A program made the position numbers and the translations under genes. Shown piece by piece: positions 25,100-36,381 of a DNA stretch of 64,000 bases. The notes under the pieces are model-generated. The model saw only the letters and a list, made by a program, of their open reading frames with translations. It was not told the origin of the DNA and made no database searches. Location of the stretch: positions 62,001-126,000 of the forward strand of contig JAOPYI010000122.1 of the NCBI GenBank assembly GCA_025964675.1, written 5' to 3'. Source of the stretch: Sphaerisporangium sp. (GTDB lineage Bacteria > Actinomycetota > Actinomycetes > Streptosporangiales > Streptosporangiaceae). The number at the start of each line of letters is the position of its first letter. The first letter of the stretch is position 1.

Positions 25100-25189
25100 C
25101 CCGCGGTCAGGCGCGCTGCAGCGCGGCGACGCAGGCCAGTACGGCCAGCGCCGCGGGGGGTTGATTCCGGGCGCAACCTTCAACTGTCC

Positions 25190-25195
25190 TACAGT
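25190..25195 (+). promoter_or_regulatory. Candidate -10 box for a leaderless transcript
   Basis: TACAGT ends six bases before the ATG at 25202. With transcription starting about 7 bases downstream of a -10 box, the mRNA would begin at or next to the start codon. No Shine-Dalgarno sequence is present. No good -35 box is seen at the right distance. Confidence 0.4.
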
Positions 25196-25201
25196 GGTGA
25201 C

Positions 25202-25750
25202 ATGAACGGCCCGGCGGAATTGCTCCGTGACTTCGTGAACACCTACGACGTCGAGGGCGACACCGACGAGCTGGCGTCCCCGGCCGAGCTGGCCCTCTGG
25301 CTGCGGGAGCGCGCGCTCATCTCCGACGCCGACCGTGCCGTGGACGACGACTGGGCCCTCGCCGTCAACCTCCGTGAAGGCCTGCGGTCCGCGCTACGCC
25401 ACAACCACTCGCGGGACGCCGCGCCTGAGGCGATGACCGCCGAGCTCGACGCCGCGCTGGCGGCCCTGCCGATGCGCATCACGCTCGTGAACGGGTCGCC
25501 AGAGTCGCAGCCGCTCACCACCGGCGCGGCCAGAGGTCTCGGGCTTGTGGCGGCGGCCATCCTCGCCGCGCACGCCGACGGCGGCTGGCCGCGCCTCAAA
25601 GTCTGCAACGAAGGCACCTGCCAGTGGGCGTTCATCGACTCGTCGAAGAACCGTTCACGCTCGTGGTGTTCGATGCGGGTCTGTGGGAACCGCACCAAGA
25701 CCCGCGCCTACCGCGCCAGGCGCCAGCAGGGCGCCGCACGTCCTTCCTGA
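25202..25750 (+). CDS. CGNR zinc-finger domain protein (ABATE-type regulator)
   Basis: 182 residues. The N-terminal ABATE-like helical domain opens LLRDFVNTYDVEGDTDELASP, the usual FVNT.D start. The C-terminal CGNR zinc finger reads CNEGTCQWAFIDSSKNRSR, then WCSMRVCGNRTKTRAYRAR, with four cysteines and the family's name motif. Such proteins are predicted DNA-binding stress regulators. The tail after residue 172 is short and basic. Transcription may be leaderless (TACAGT at 25190). Next on the same strand is a GNAT gene, 89 bases away. Confidence 0.85.
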   Translation: MNGPAELLRDFVNTYDVEGDTDELASPAELALWLRERALISDADRAVDDDWALAVNLREGLRSALRHNHSRDAAPEAMTAELDAALAALPMRITLVNGSPESQPLTTGAARGLGLVAAAILAAHADGGWPRLKVCNEGTCQWAFIDSSKNRSRSWCSMRVCGNRTKTRAYRARRQQGAARPS

Positions 25751-25839
25751 CGGACGCCCGCCCGGAGGGCGGACTCCGCGTCCGTCGGTGTGAGCGAACC
25801 CCGATACGGTGTGGGGCAGACGAAAGGGGACCGGCCGAC

Positions 25840-26424
25840 ATGGCAGACGTGGGGGTACGCGCCGCGAGACGCGAGGACGTCCCGGCGGTGACGGCCACCC
25901 AGATCCGGGCTTGGAAGACCGGCTACCGCCAGGTCATCCCCGAGGGGCCCTTGGAGCAGATGACCGGCCCGTCGGCCGAGGAGCTGTGGAGCCGCCAGTG
26001 GGAGGAGGCCGTCGTGGCCCCGCCCACGCCGCGCCACCGTCTGCTGGTGGCCGTGGAGACCGAAGACGCCCTGTCCTCCCTGGCGAGCGGCCATGGCGAG
26101 CCGGGCGGCCAGCTGGTGGTGGGAGCGGCCTCCCACGCCCCCGCTGAGGACCCCGATCTCGACCCCTCCACGACGGCCGAGCTTCTCACCCTGCTCGTCG
26201 ACCCCGACCACGTGCGCCGTGGCCACGGCAGCCGGCTGCTCAACGCCACCGTCGACCACCTCCGCGACGACGGCTTCGCCACCGTGGTCACCTGGGTCTT
26301 CGCCGACGACCAGGCCATGGTCGGCTTCCTCACGTCAGCAGGCTGGGGTCCCGACGAGGCCGAGCGGATCCTCGACATGGGCCGCCCGGTGCGCATGATC
26401 CGCCTCACCACCGACATAAGCTGA
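25840..26424 (+). CDS. GNAT-family N-acetyltransferase
   Basis: 194 residues. The GNAT fold is recognisable: VRAARREDVPAVTATQIRAWKTGYRQVIPEGPLEQM at the N-terminus (a pattern typical of YafP/RimI-like GNATs), then LLTLLVDPDHVRRGHGSRLLNATVDHLR, the acetyl-CoA motif A (R/Q-x-x-G-x-G/A), and FLTSAGWGPDE. GAAAGGGGA precedes the ATG at 25840; the longer frame back to 25624 overlaps the CGNR gene and is not needed. The substrate is unknown. Confidence 0.85.
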   Translation: MADVGVRAARREDVPAVTATQIRAWKTGYRQVIPEGPLEQMTGPSAEELWSRQWEEAVVAPPTPRHRLLVAVETEDALSSLASGHGEPGGQLVVGAASHAPAEDPDLDPSTTAELLTLLVDPDHVRRGHGSRLLNATVDHLRDDGFATVVTWVFADDQAMVGFLTSAGWGPDEAERILDMGRPVRMIRLTTDIS

Positions 26425-26609
26425 CCGATCCGCCGCGTCCGCCCCTTCCGCGCGGGCGTCCCCATGACTCCGTACCAGGTGGGTGACCCGACGCCGTGGC
26501 GGAGCGCCCGCCGGGCCCCGCGTACGTGCCATGGGAGCGCCATGAAATACCCTGCATACGCGAATTCCCGGGTGACCGCCGGGAACAGAATCTTCGAAGA
26601 GGGGCGACG

Positions 26610-27479
26610 TTGGCGACACCCGCTCAGTGGCTCGCAGGGGCACGGCCCCGCACGCTTCCCGCGGCGGTGGTGCCCGTCGCCGTGGGGACGGGCGTGGCAG
26701 TCTCGTATGGCGGAGCGGTGTGGTGGCGAGCTCTGCTTGCCCTGTTCGTCGCGCTGATCCTCCAGGTGGGCGTCAACTACGCCAACGACTACAGCGACGG
26801 CGTGCGCGGCACCGATGAGGCCCGCGTCGGCCCACTGCGGCTCGTCGGCTCCCGGGTGGCGGCTCCCCGGTCGGTGCTGCTAGCGGCGCTCGGATGCTTC
26901 CTTGCGGCCGCGGTGGCGGGCCTGGCCCTGGTCGTGGTGACGGGGGCCTGGTGGCTGCTGATCGTCGGCGCGCTGTCGATCGCCGCCGCGTGGTCCTACA
27001 CCGGCGGCTCCCGCCCGTACGGTTATCGGGCGCTCGGCGAGATCTCGGTCTTCGTGTTCTTCGGCCTGGTGGCCGTGGCCGGCACGACATACGTACAGCT
27101 GGAACGTCTCCCCTGGCCGGCCGTGGCCGCGGCCGTACCCGTCGGGCTGCTGGCCTGCGCGCTGCTCGTCGTGAACAACCTGCGGGACATCGCGACCGAC
27201 GGCCCCGCGGGCAAGCGCACGCTCGCCGTCGTGCTGGGCGACACCCGCACCCGCCTGCTCTACAACGCCTGCCTGCTGCTGCCGTTCGCCATCGCTCTCG
27301 GCCTGGCAGCCGTACGGCCGTTCGCCGCGCTCACCGTGCTCGCACTGCCGCTCGCGGTCGCCCCGGTCAGGGCCGTACACGGCGGGGGGGACGGGCGTGC
27401 CCTGATCACCACGCTCCAGCAGACGGGGCGCATCCAGCTCGCCTTCGGCCTGCTGTTCACGATCGGCCTCGCCCTGTAG
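26610..27479 (+). CDS. menA: 1,4-dihydroxy-2-naphthoate polyprenyltransferase
   Basis: 289-residue UbiA-family membrane enzyme attaching the polyprenyl chain in menaquinone synthesis. The two Asp-rich motifs are NYANDYSDGVRGTD near residue 55 and NNLRDIATDGPAGKRTLAV near residue 190. About eight membrane spans are visible. The TTG at 26610 is chosen because homologues start (M)ATPAQWLAGARPRTLPAA and AGAGGGG-like purines lie just upstream; upstream ATG/GTG codons (26496) would add a non-conserved charged extension. The rest of the menaquinone pathway is not in the window. The gene is convergent with dapB. Confidence 0.9.
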   Translation: MATPAQWLAGARPRTLPAAVVPVAVGTGVAVSYGGAVWWRALLALFVALILQVGVNYANDYSDGVRGTDEARVGPLRLVGSRVAAPRSVLLAALGCFLAAAVAGLALVVVTGAWWLLIVGALSIAAAWSYTGGSRPYGYRALGEISVFVFFGLVAVAGTTYVQLERLPWPAVAAAVPVGLLACALLVVNNLRDIATDGPAGKRTLAVVLGDTRTRLLYNACLLLPFAIALGLAAVRPFAALTVLALPLAVAPVRAVHGGGDGRALITTLQQTGRIQLAFGLLFTIGLAL

Positions 27480-27490
27480 AACCCTCTGGC

Positions 27491-27529
27491 TCCCGAAAGG
27501 TCCTAAAAGGTCCCGGAAGTCCTGGAAGG
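27491..27529. repeat. Four tandem copies of a degenerate 10-bp repeat
   Basis: TCCCGAAAGG, TCCTAAAAGG, TCCCGGAAG and TCCTGGAAGG follow one another without spacer between the convergent menA and dapB genes. The consensus is TCCYRRAAGG. The period is close to one helical turn. Function unknown; the site is downstream of both genes, so it is unlikely to be a promoter element. Confidence 0.6.
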
Positions 27530-27625
27530 CTTCTGTGCGGCCTGGAGAGGCCGTGTGGGCCTTTGCGGAGCCCTGTCTGAGGATGCCCTGTAGGCCACAA
27601 GCCGTTGCAGGCGACCTGACAACGG

Positions 27626-29804
<2,179 letters not shown>

Positions 29805-29808
<4 letters not shown>

Positions 29809-32120
29809 GAGTTGCGGTCGTCCCGTCCGCTGCGGGTGCGCGACCGGCGCGGCCGGTCACCGCCGCGGTCCTCGCGGGGCTCGCGGGTCTCGGAGTCGGC
29901 GTGGCTTGTGTCCTCGTCGGGGACCCCGCCCTCGGCCCTGGCCGCGGCCTCCTTCTCGATGACCTCTACGGGGACCAGCGAGAGCTTGCCGCGCGAGTCG
30001 ATTTCGGCGATCTCCACCTGGACCTTGTCGCCGACGTTCATGACGTCCTCGACGTTCTCGATGCGCTTGCCACCGTGCAGCTTGCGGATCTGGGAGACGT
30101 GCAGCAGGCCGTCCTTGCCGGGCAGCAGGCTGACGAACGCGCCGAACGCGGCGATCTTGACGACCGTGCCGAGGTAGCGCTCCCCGATCTCCGGCATGTG
30201 CGGGTTCGCGATCGAGTTGATCGTGATCCGCGCGGCCTCGGCCGAAGGGCCGTCGGTCGCGCCGATGTAGATCGTGCCGTCGTCCTCGATCGTGATCTCG
30301 GCGCCGGTGTCGTCCTGGATCTGGTTGATCATCTTGCCCTTCGGGCCGATGACCTCGCCGATCTTGTCGACCGGGACCTTGATGGTGATGATGCGCGGCG
30401 CGGTCGGGTTCATCTCCGCCGGGGAGTCGATCGCCTCCTGCATCACGTCGAGGATCGCCAGACGGGCGGCCTTGGCCTGCTTCAGCGCGCCGGCCAGGAC
30501 CGTCGCGGGGATGCCGTCGAGCTTGGTGTCGAGCTGCAGGGCGGTGATGACGTCACGCGTGCCGGCGACCTTGAAGTCCATGTCGCCCATGGCGTCCTCG
30601 GCACCGAGGATGTCGGTCAGCGTGACGAACTGGCCGCCCTCGCCGATGAGGCCCATCGCGATGCCCGCCACCATCTCCTTGAGCGGGACACCCGCGTCGA
30701 GGAGCGCCATGGTGGAGGCGCAGACCGAGCCCATGCTGGTGGAGCCGTTGGAGCTGAGCGCCTCCGACACCTGCCGGATGGCGTACGGGAACTCCTCGCG
30801 GCTCGGCAGCACCGGCACGAGCGCCCGCTCGGCGAGCGCGCCGTGGCCGATCTCGCGGCGCTTGGGCGAGCCCACACGGCCGGTCTCACCGGTGGAGTAA
30901 GGCGGGAAGTTGTAATTGTGCATGTAGCGCTTGGTGCGCTCGGGGTTGAGCGTGTCGATCATCTGCTCCATGCGGAGCATGTTCAGCGTGGTGATGCCCA
31001 GGATCTGGGTCTCACCGCGCTCGAACAGGGCCGACCCGTGGACCCTCGGGACCACCTGGACCTCTGCGCTGAGCTGCCGGATGTCCTTGGTGCCCCGGCC
31101 GTCGATGCGGACGCCCTCGCTGATCACGCGCTCGCGCATGAGCTTCTTGGTGAGCGCGCGGAACGCCGCGGAGATCTCCTTCTCTCGGCCCTCGAAGTCG
31201 GGTCCAAGCTTCTCCAGGGCGAGAGCCTTGACCCGGTCGAGCTCGGCCTCGCGCTCCTTCTTGCCGGCGATCGTCAGAGCGGACGCCAGCTCGCTCCTCA
31301 CCGCACCAGCGACCGCCTCGTACACGTCCTCCTGGTAGTCGAGGAAGACGGGGAACTGCGCGGTCTCCTTGGCGGCGACCTGAGCGATCTTGTTCTGCGC
31401 CTCGACGAGCACCTTGATGAACGGCTTCGCCGCCTCGAGGCCCTCGGCCACGGTCTCCTCGGTGGGAGCGACCGCGCCCTCGTTGACCAGCTTGAGCGTG
31501 TCGCGGGTGGACTCGGCCTCGACCATCATGATCGCGACGTCGCCGTCCTCGAGGACCCGCCCGGCGACGACCATGTCGAAGGTCGCGCCCTGCAGCTCGG
31601 TGTGGGTCGGGAACGCCACCCACTGGCCGTTGATCAGCGCGACGCGCACGCCGCCGATCGGGCCGGAGAAAGGCAGCCCGGCGAGCTGGGTCGAGAGGCT
31701 CGCCGCGTTGATCGCGACCACGTCGTACAGGTGGTCGGGGTTGAGCGCCATGATCGTCGCCACGACCTGGACCTCGTTGCGCAGGCCCTTGACGAAGGAC
31801 GGGCGCAGCGGGCGGTCGATCAGGCGGCACGTGAGGATGGCATCCTCGGACGGCCGGCCCTCACGGCGGAAGAACGAGCCGGGGATCCGGCCCGCGGCGT
31901 ACATCCGCTCCTCGACATCCACGGTGAGCGGGAAGAAGTCCAGGCTCTCCTTGGGATGCTTGGAGGCGGTGGTGGCGGACAGGACCATGGTCTCGTCGTC
32001 CAGATAGACGACGGAGCTTCCCGCCGCCTGGCGCGCGAGCCGCCCGGTCTCGAACCGGATGGTACGCGTGCCGAATGAGCCGTTGTCGATAACGGCTTCC
32101 GTGCTGTGGACACCCTCCAC
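29805..32120 (-). CDS. pnp: Polyribonucleotide nucleotidyltransferase / guanosine pentaphosphate synthetase
   Basis: 771 residues with two RNase PH domains, then KH ([20 protein letters not shown]) and S1 ([33 protein letters not shown]) domains, ending in a basic, Arg/Asp/Ser-rich tail. It degrades and polyadenylates RNA; in Streptomyces the enzyme also makes pppGpp. The GTG at 32120 is chosen because AGGAGGT lies 5 bases upstream; the frame to 32177 is the leader. Upstream is rpsO, with two hairpins between, the classic rpsO-pnp arrangement. Confidence 0.94.
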
Positions 32121-32474
32121 GGGGGACCTCCTCTTGGGTCGCCCGCGTCCGTGCTGTTCTCGCACTCGCTCAGGCACTCGCCGGCCGACCGGTTATGTCG
32201 TCGCGGTCGGCTCGCTCGTGCCTGGCTCCGTTATGCCGGCTCCCCGTCATGTGCAGCGCCGGTCTTCGATCGAAGCACCCGGGCTGTACGGCATGCGTGC
32301 CGTCGACATCCGGAAGCCACTACCGAGGACCGGCCCGCAGGCGTCACGGGAACGCGCGTTGTGCTGTGCTGTGCGGACGCGGGGCACTTTCTCGGCTGTT
32401 CAGTTGTCTTGCTCGAGGCCAGTTTGCTCAGAAGCGGCCTCGCGTCGCCTCACGACGCGCCGACCGGGTCTCCG

Positions 32475-32503
32475 CATATCAGGGAGGCCTTTGCCCTGAT
32501 ATG
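32475..32503 (-). other. Intergenic rpsO-pnp hairpin (possible RNase III target)
   Basis: Perfect inverted repeat CATATCAGGG (32475-32484) and CCCTGATATG (32494-32503) with a 9-base loop. On the minus strand it follows the rpsO terminator-like hairpin. In rpsO-pnp operons an intergenic stem is commonly cut by RNase III. The remainder of the 418-base gap (32121-32474) holds the pnp leader and perhaps a promoter, with nothing else recognisable. Confidence 0.55.
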
Positions 32504-32508
32504 AGAGA

Positions 32509-32531
32509 GGGAGCGGCAGGACGCCGCTCCC
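32509..32531 (-). terminator. Terminator-like hairpin after rpsO
   Basis: GGGAGCGGC (32509-32517), loop AGGAC, GCCGCTCCC (32523-32531). It begins 8 bases after the rpsO stop in the direction of transcription. It could terminate some transcripts while allowing read-through into pnp. Confidence 0.65.
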
Positions 32532-32538
32532 TCCCACA

Positions 32539-32808
32539 CTATCGGCGCAGGCCGAGCCGCTCGATCAGGGTGCGGTAACGCGTGATGTCCTTGCTCATGA
32601 GGTACTTCAGCAGGCGACGGCGCCGGCCGACCAGCAGCAGCAGGCCGCGGCGGCTGTGGTGGTCGTGCTTGTGGGTCTTGAGGTGCTCGGTGAGCTCGCT
32701 GATGCGCTTGCTCAGCAGTGCGATCTGCACCTCGGGGGACCCGGTGTCGGCGTCCCCGGTTCCGTACTCATCGATGATCTGCTTCTTGGCGGCGGTGTCG
32801 AGCGACAC
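32539..32808 (-). CDS. rpsO: Small-subunit ribosomal protein S15
   Basis: 89 residues, full family length. S15 signatures include [21 protein letters not shown], the loop [22 protein letters not shown] and the C-terminus [21 protein letters not shown]. The GTG at 32808 has AAAGGAGA just upstream and gives [16 protein letters not shown], the usual start; the frame to 32865 is noncoding. It binds 16S rRNA early in 30S assembly. Confidence 0.95.
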   Translation of the reverse strand: MSLDTAAKKQIIDEYGTGDADTGSPEVQIALLSKRISELTEHLKTHKHDHHSRRGLLLLVGRRRRLLKYLMSKDITRYRTLIERLGLRR

Positions 32809-33015
32809 GGCTCTCCTTTGATATCTACGGGCACACGCGACAGAAATTTGCCTACGAGCGACCATGTGTGCCTACAGTCGCCGTAACCGATCGGCGGGCA
32901 GCGCGCATCGCGCCGAAACCGAGCCGACACGTCAGGCTACCATCGCCGCGGACGCCTCCGTGCTTCGTCCGCTGAGGGGCGCCCTGCTCGACGCCCTCAA
33001 AGGGGCCGGAAGCCG

Positions 33016-33966
33016 TCAGCCCTCGAGGAGGCGCCGGGCCTCGTCCACGTCGCGGCGCATCTGCTCGATGAGCGCCTCGACGGAGTCGAACTTCAACGTG
33101 TCGCGAAGCCGCAGGGCGAAGTCGACGGCGACGTGGGCGCCGTACAGGTCGAGATCGTCACGGTCGAGGGCATACGCCTCGACGGTGCGCTCGACGCCCT
33201 CGAAGGTCGGGTTGGTGCCGATGGAGATCGCCGCGGGCCACCGCTGCCCTTCGTACGGCGACGGGGACTGCATGCATCCCAGCCAGCCCGCGTAGACGCC
33301 GTCGGCCGGGATGGCCGTGAAGGCGGGTGACTCGACGTTGGCCGTGGGGAAGCCGAGAAGCGCCCTGCCCCGCTGGTGGCCTCGGACGACCACGCCCTCG
33401 ACCCGGTGCGGGCGCCCGAGCGCCTCCGCCGCGGCGGCGACGTCGCCGGAGGCCAGGTGCTCACGGACCAGGCTGGACGAGATCGCCTCGCCGTCGCTGA
33501 CCAGGGGGACACCCTCGGCCGCGAAGTCGTACTTCTCTCCGAGCTGGCGGAGCGTCTCGATGTCACCCGCGGCCTTGTGGCCGAAACGGAAGTTCTCCCC
33601 CACCACGACCCCGGCGGCGTGCAGCCGGTCGACGAGCACCGCCTGGACGAACTCGTCGGGGGTCATCTGGGAGAACTCCAGCGTGAACGGCAGCACGCAC
33701 ACCGCGTCGACGCCGAGCGCGCCGAGGAGCTCGGTGCGATGCCGCGCCGTGGTGAGCCGGGGCGGATGGCTCCCCGGCCTCACCACCTCGCCCGGATGGG
33801 GGTCGAAGGTGATCACCACGGAGGGAAGGCCCAGCTGGGCCGCCATCGCGACGGCACGTTCGACCATGCGCTGATGACCTTGGTGCACCCCGTCGAACAC
33901 CCCGATCGTGATGACAGACCTGCCCCAGTCTCCGGGCACGTCGTCGAGTCCGTGCCAGCCCTGCAC
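33016..33966 (-). CDS. ribF: Bifunctional riboflavin kinase / FMN adenylyltransferase
   Basis: 316 residues. The N-terminal nucleotidyltransferase domain has GVFDGVHQGHQRMV near residue 22 (HxGH-type motif) and SSSLVREHLASGDV. The C-terminal riboflavin kinase domain has GRALLGFPTANV and the conserved DGVYAGW, ending in LRDTLKFDSVEALIEQMRRDV. It converts riboflavin to FMN and FAD. The GTG at 33966 follows GAGG with 5 bases spacing. In most actinobacteria it adjoins truB; here about 4.3 kb of other genes separate them. Confidence 0.94.
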   Translation of the reverse strand: MQGWHGLDDVPGDWGRSVITIGVFDGVHQGHQRMVERAVAMAAQLGLPSVVITFDPHPGEVVRPGSHPPRLTTARHRTELLGALGVDAVCVLPFTLEFSQMTPDEFVQAVLVDRLHAAGVVVGENFRFGHKAAGDIETLRQLGEKYDFAAEGVPLVSDGEAISSSLVREHLASGDVAAAAEALGRPHRVEGVVVRGHQRGRALLGFPTANVESPAFTAIPADGVYAGWLGCMQSPSPYEGQRWPAAISIGTNPTFEGVERTVEAYALDRDDLDLYGAHVAVDFALRLRDTLKFDSVEALIEQMRRDVDEARRLLEG

Positions 33967-34169
33967 CTCGACCTCGTTCCTGTGCTGATGTCATCCCTGT
34001 GCCGATGATCGCGCCCACCCAAGCCTGCCATGCGGAGCGGTTCTATCCGCACGGGGACGAGGGTAGCCCAGCGGGGGAGGTGGCGGGCGACGGGCCCGGC
34101 ACCGCCCGCGGCGCCGGCAGTTGCCGGTCTCGTCCAGTGGACGCCCGCACCCGCGCCACCAGGCACGGC

Positions 34170-34934
34170 TCACTCGCCCGCACGGCCCGTGCCGCCGGTG
34201 CGCTCGTAGACGTCCTGCTCGAAGTCTTCCAGGAGGCTCTCGCAGGTGGCCAGCCACCGGTCGCACTCGGCCCGTCCGGGGCCGCCGAACCAGTCTCTGG
34301 CCATGACCTTCTCGAACCAGCGCCGGATCTTGTCGAGATCCTGCCTGATCTCCTCCGACTCCTCGAAGGTGTAGTTGTTGCGGAAGCGCTCGAACTCGAT
34401 CTCCTTGACGAACTTGGTCTGGCACTCCTCGATGATCTCGGCGTACTCCTTGGCGGCCATGTCCTGGAAGCTCTGGACCAGCGTGAGATCCTGCTCGCGA
34501 TCACCGGTCGCGATCGGGAAATAGTAGGAAATGCCGCCCAGCGACTGGATACGTTGCCGGATCTGCCGCAGGTCCTCCTCGATCGTGCCCATACGCGGTA
34601 AGACGCAGACCGCCTGCTGGAGGTAGAGCCCGCCGAGGCGCTTCAGCTCACGCCAGACGGCCACGCGCACCCGCGACGGCTCGGAGGGCACCTTGTAGAT
34701 CAGCAGAAGCCACGAGTCCGGCACCAGCGCGGACAGATCCGCAGAGCCCGACTGCCCCTCGGCGCCGGTGGAATCACCGGTCTCCGCCGAGCGGCCGGTC
34801 TCGGCCGCACCCCGGGGCTCCGCCGCACCGCCGGCCTCGCGACCGCTGGGCTCGATCGTGTCGCCGGTCTCCACCGAGCGGCCGGTCTCCGTGGTGCCGC
34901 CGGTCTGGGGCGTGGGACGGGCCGATGGACTCAT
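34170..34934 (-). CDS. ChrB N-terminal domain protein
   Basis: 254 residues. The ATG at 34934 has GAGGAG 7 bases upstream. Residues from about 70 form the ChrB N-terminal-like domain, with WLLLIYKVPSEPSRVRVAVW, RELKRLGGLYLQQAVCVLP and a long charged helical region to the C-terminus (IEECQTKFVKEIEFERF). Family members regulate or accompany chromate resistance, but no ChrA transporter is near, and many actinobacterial copies have no known link to chromate. The first 65 residues are low-complexity with an internal repeat (TETGRSVETGDT and AETGRSAETGDS). It lies downstream of the threonine-synthase-like gene. Confidence 0.75.
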   Translation of the reverse strand: MSPSARPTPQTGGTTETGRSVETGDTIEPSGREAGGAAEPRGAAETGRSAETGDSTGAEGQSGSADLSALVPDSWLLLIYKVPSEPSRVRVAVWRELKRLGGLYLQQAVCVLPRMGTIEEDLRQIRQRIQSLGGISYYFPIATGDREQDLTLVQSFQDMAAKEYAEIIEECQTKFVKEIEFERFRNNYTFEESEEIRQDLDKIRRWFEKVMARDWFGGPGRAECDRWLATCESLLEDFEQDVYERTGGTGRAGE

Positions 34935-35103
34935 GCGAACTCCTCGTAGCGGGCTTCCCCCGGCCTGCTGTGGCGATCTCCACCCTACCGTCCACCCTGC
35001 CCGTCCCCGATTTCTCGCGCCCCACCCCGGTACGGCCCGCGCCACACTTCGTGCGGCCTTCGCACCCGGCCGTACTGGCAGATGGCCCGATAGCCCGATG
35101 CGG

Positions 35104-36216
35104 TCAGAGGGACGCCTTCAGCCCGGAGCCGCACAGCGGGGCCACGACATCGCCCTCGACGAACGGGGACCCTTCGGCACGCAACCGGCGCACGGCCGCG
35201 TACGCGACGGCGCCCGTAGGCTCGACCCACAGCCCCCGTGCGGCCAGGGCGGCGTGTGATCGCGCGATCTCGTCCTCCGACACGGTCACCACCGACCCGC
35301 CCGTCTCCCGGACGATCTCCAGCATGCGGGCACCCCGAGCAGGTGCGGCGATGGCGATCCCCTCGGCGACGGTCGCCTCCGGCAGCACCGGCTCCACGTG
35401 GTGGCTCCCCGCCGCGAACGCCGAGGCCACCGGAGAGCAACGCTCCGCCTGTACTGCCACGATGCGCGGCAGGCGATCGATGAGCCCGGCGGCGCGGAGC
35501 CCGGCGAATCCGAGGTACGCGCCGAGCACCAGCGTGCCGTTGCCCGCCGGCAGGACCAGCGTGGCGGGAGCGACCTCGCCGAGCTGCTCGAACACCTCAA
35601 GGGCGTAGGTCTTGGTGCCTTCGTAGAAGTAGGGGTTGTAGACGTGGCTGGCGTAGAAGGCGCCGGTCGCGTCCACCCGCTCGGCGGCGGCCTTGGCGGT
35701 GTCCTCCCGGGAGCCGTCGACCACCGTGACCCGCGAGCCGTGCCCCCGTATCTGATGCAGCTTCTTCTCGCTCGTGCCGGACGGTACGAAGATCTCGGCG
35801 GCGAGACCCGCGCGGGCCGCGTACGCCGCCACCGCCGTGCCGGCGTTGCCGCTGCTGTCGGCGACCAGCCGCGTGGCGCCGAGCAGACGGGCGAGGGTCA
35901 CCAGCATGACCGCGCCCCTGTCCTTGAAGGAGCCCGTGGGAGAGGCGTACTCGATCTTGAGGCGCACCCCGCTCTCGTCGCCGTCCAGGGAGGCCTCGAC
36001 CAGCGGGGTCATGCCCTCGCCGAGGCTGAGCGCGCGGCCGGGGACCGGGATGGCGTCCTCGTAGCGCCACAGGGAATGGTCCCCCGGCCGGGGGTTCCAG
36101 GTGAGGGCGACGGGTGGGAGCTCAAGAAGACCGCCGCAGTCACACCGCCACCGCTCCACGGAGGGGGCGTAGGAGCGCCCGCAGGAGCACTCGTAGCTCG
36201 GGAGGTCAGGCACCAT
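35104..36216 (-). CDS. PLP-dependent threonine synthase-like enzyme
   Basis: 370 residues. A short zinc-ribbon-like start (YECSCGRSYAPSVERWRCDCGG) precedes a fold-type II PLP domain. The PLP lysine lies in SPTGSFKDRGAV near residue 98, the phosphate-binding SSGNAGTAVAAYAARAG follows, and the Gly-rich loop is LPAGNGTLVLG. It resembles threonine synthase/cysteate synthase-type enzymes. A housekeeping thrC is normally elsewhere with hom and thrB, so this is probably an extra or specialised copy (inference). Upstream lies a 30-bp repeat array (36237-36355) that would fall in its promoter or leader. Confidence 0.8.
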   Translation of the reverse strand: MVPDLPSYECSCGRSYAPSVERWRCDCGGLLELPPVALTWNPRPGDHSLWRYEDAIPVPGRALSLGEGMTPLVEASLDGDESGVRLKIEYASPTGSFKDRGAVMLVTLARLLGATRLVADSSGNAGTAVAAYAARAGLAAEIFVPSGTSEKKLHQIRGHGSRVTVVDGSREDTAKAAAERVDATGAFYASHVYNPYFYEGTKTYALEVFEQLGEVAPATLVLPAGNGTLVLGAYLGFAGLRAAGLIDRLPRIVAVQAERCSPVASAFAAGSHHVEPVLPEATVAEGIAIAAPARGARMLEIVRETGGSVVTVSEDEIARSHAALAARGLWVEPTGAVAYAAVRRLRAEGSPFVEGDVVAPLCGSGLKASL

Positions 36217-36236
36217 GGGGACCTTTCAGCCGTTCC

Positions 36237-36355
36237 GGCGACATGTCGATGTACGCAGGCTGTGCCAGGTGACATGTCGGTGTACGCAGCTCTGCCGGTG
36301 ACATGCCCTGGTACAAAACTTTTCCCAGTGACATGTCTGGATAGGCGACGTGACC
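36237..36355. repeat. Four tandem 30-bp repeats each holding GACATGTC
   Basis: ACATGTC or a one-base variant recurs at 36241, 36272, 36301 (ACATGCC) and 36331, giving spacings of 31, 29 and 30 bases. The first two units share GACATGTCGNTGTACGCAG. The third and fourth are more diverged. Each unit is centred on the 8-base palindrome GACATGTC. The array fills the gap between the DUF916-type gene and the start of the threonine-synthase-like gene. Confidence 0.7.
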
Positions 36356-36381
36356 ACGATAGACGGGTCACCAGACCCGTC

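Noticed and set aside
34170-34934. Chromate-resistance operon
   Set aside because: The ChrB-like protein lacks a ChrA transporter or other metal gene nearby, so resistance cannot be inferred.
36237-36355. Regularly spaced repeats considered as a CRISPR array
   Set aside because: The whole period repeats, no unique spacers exist, units diverge along the array, and no cas genes are near.
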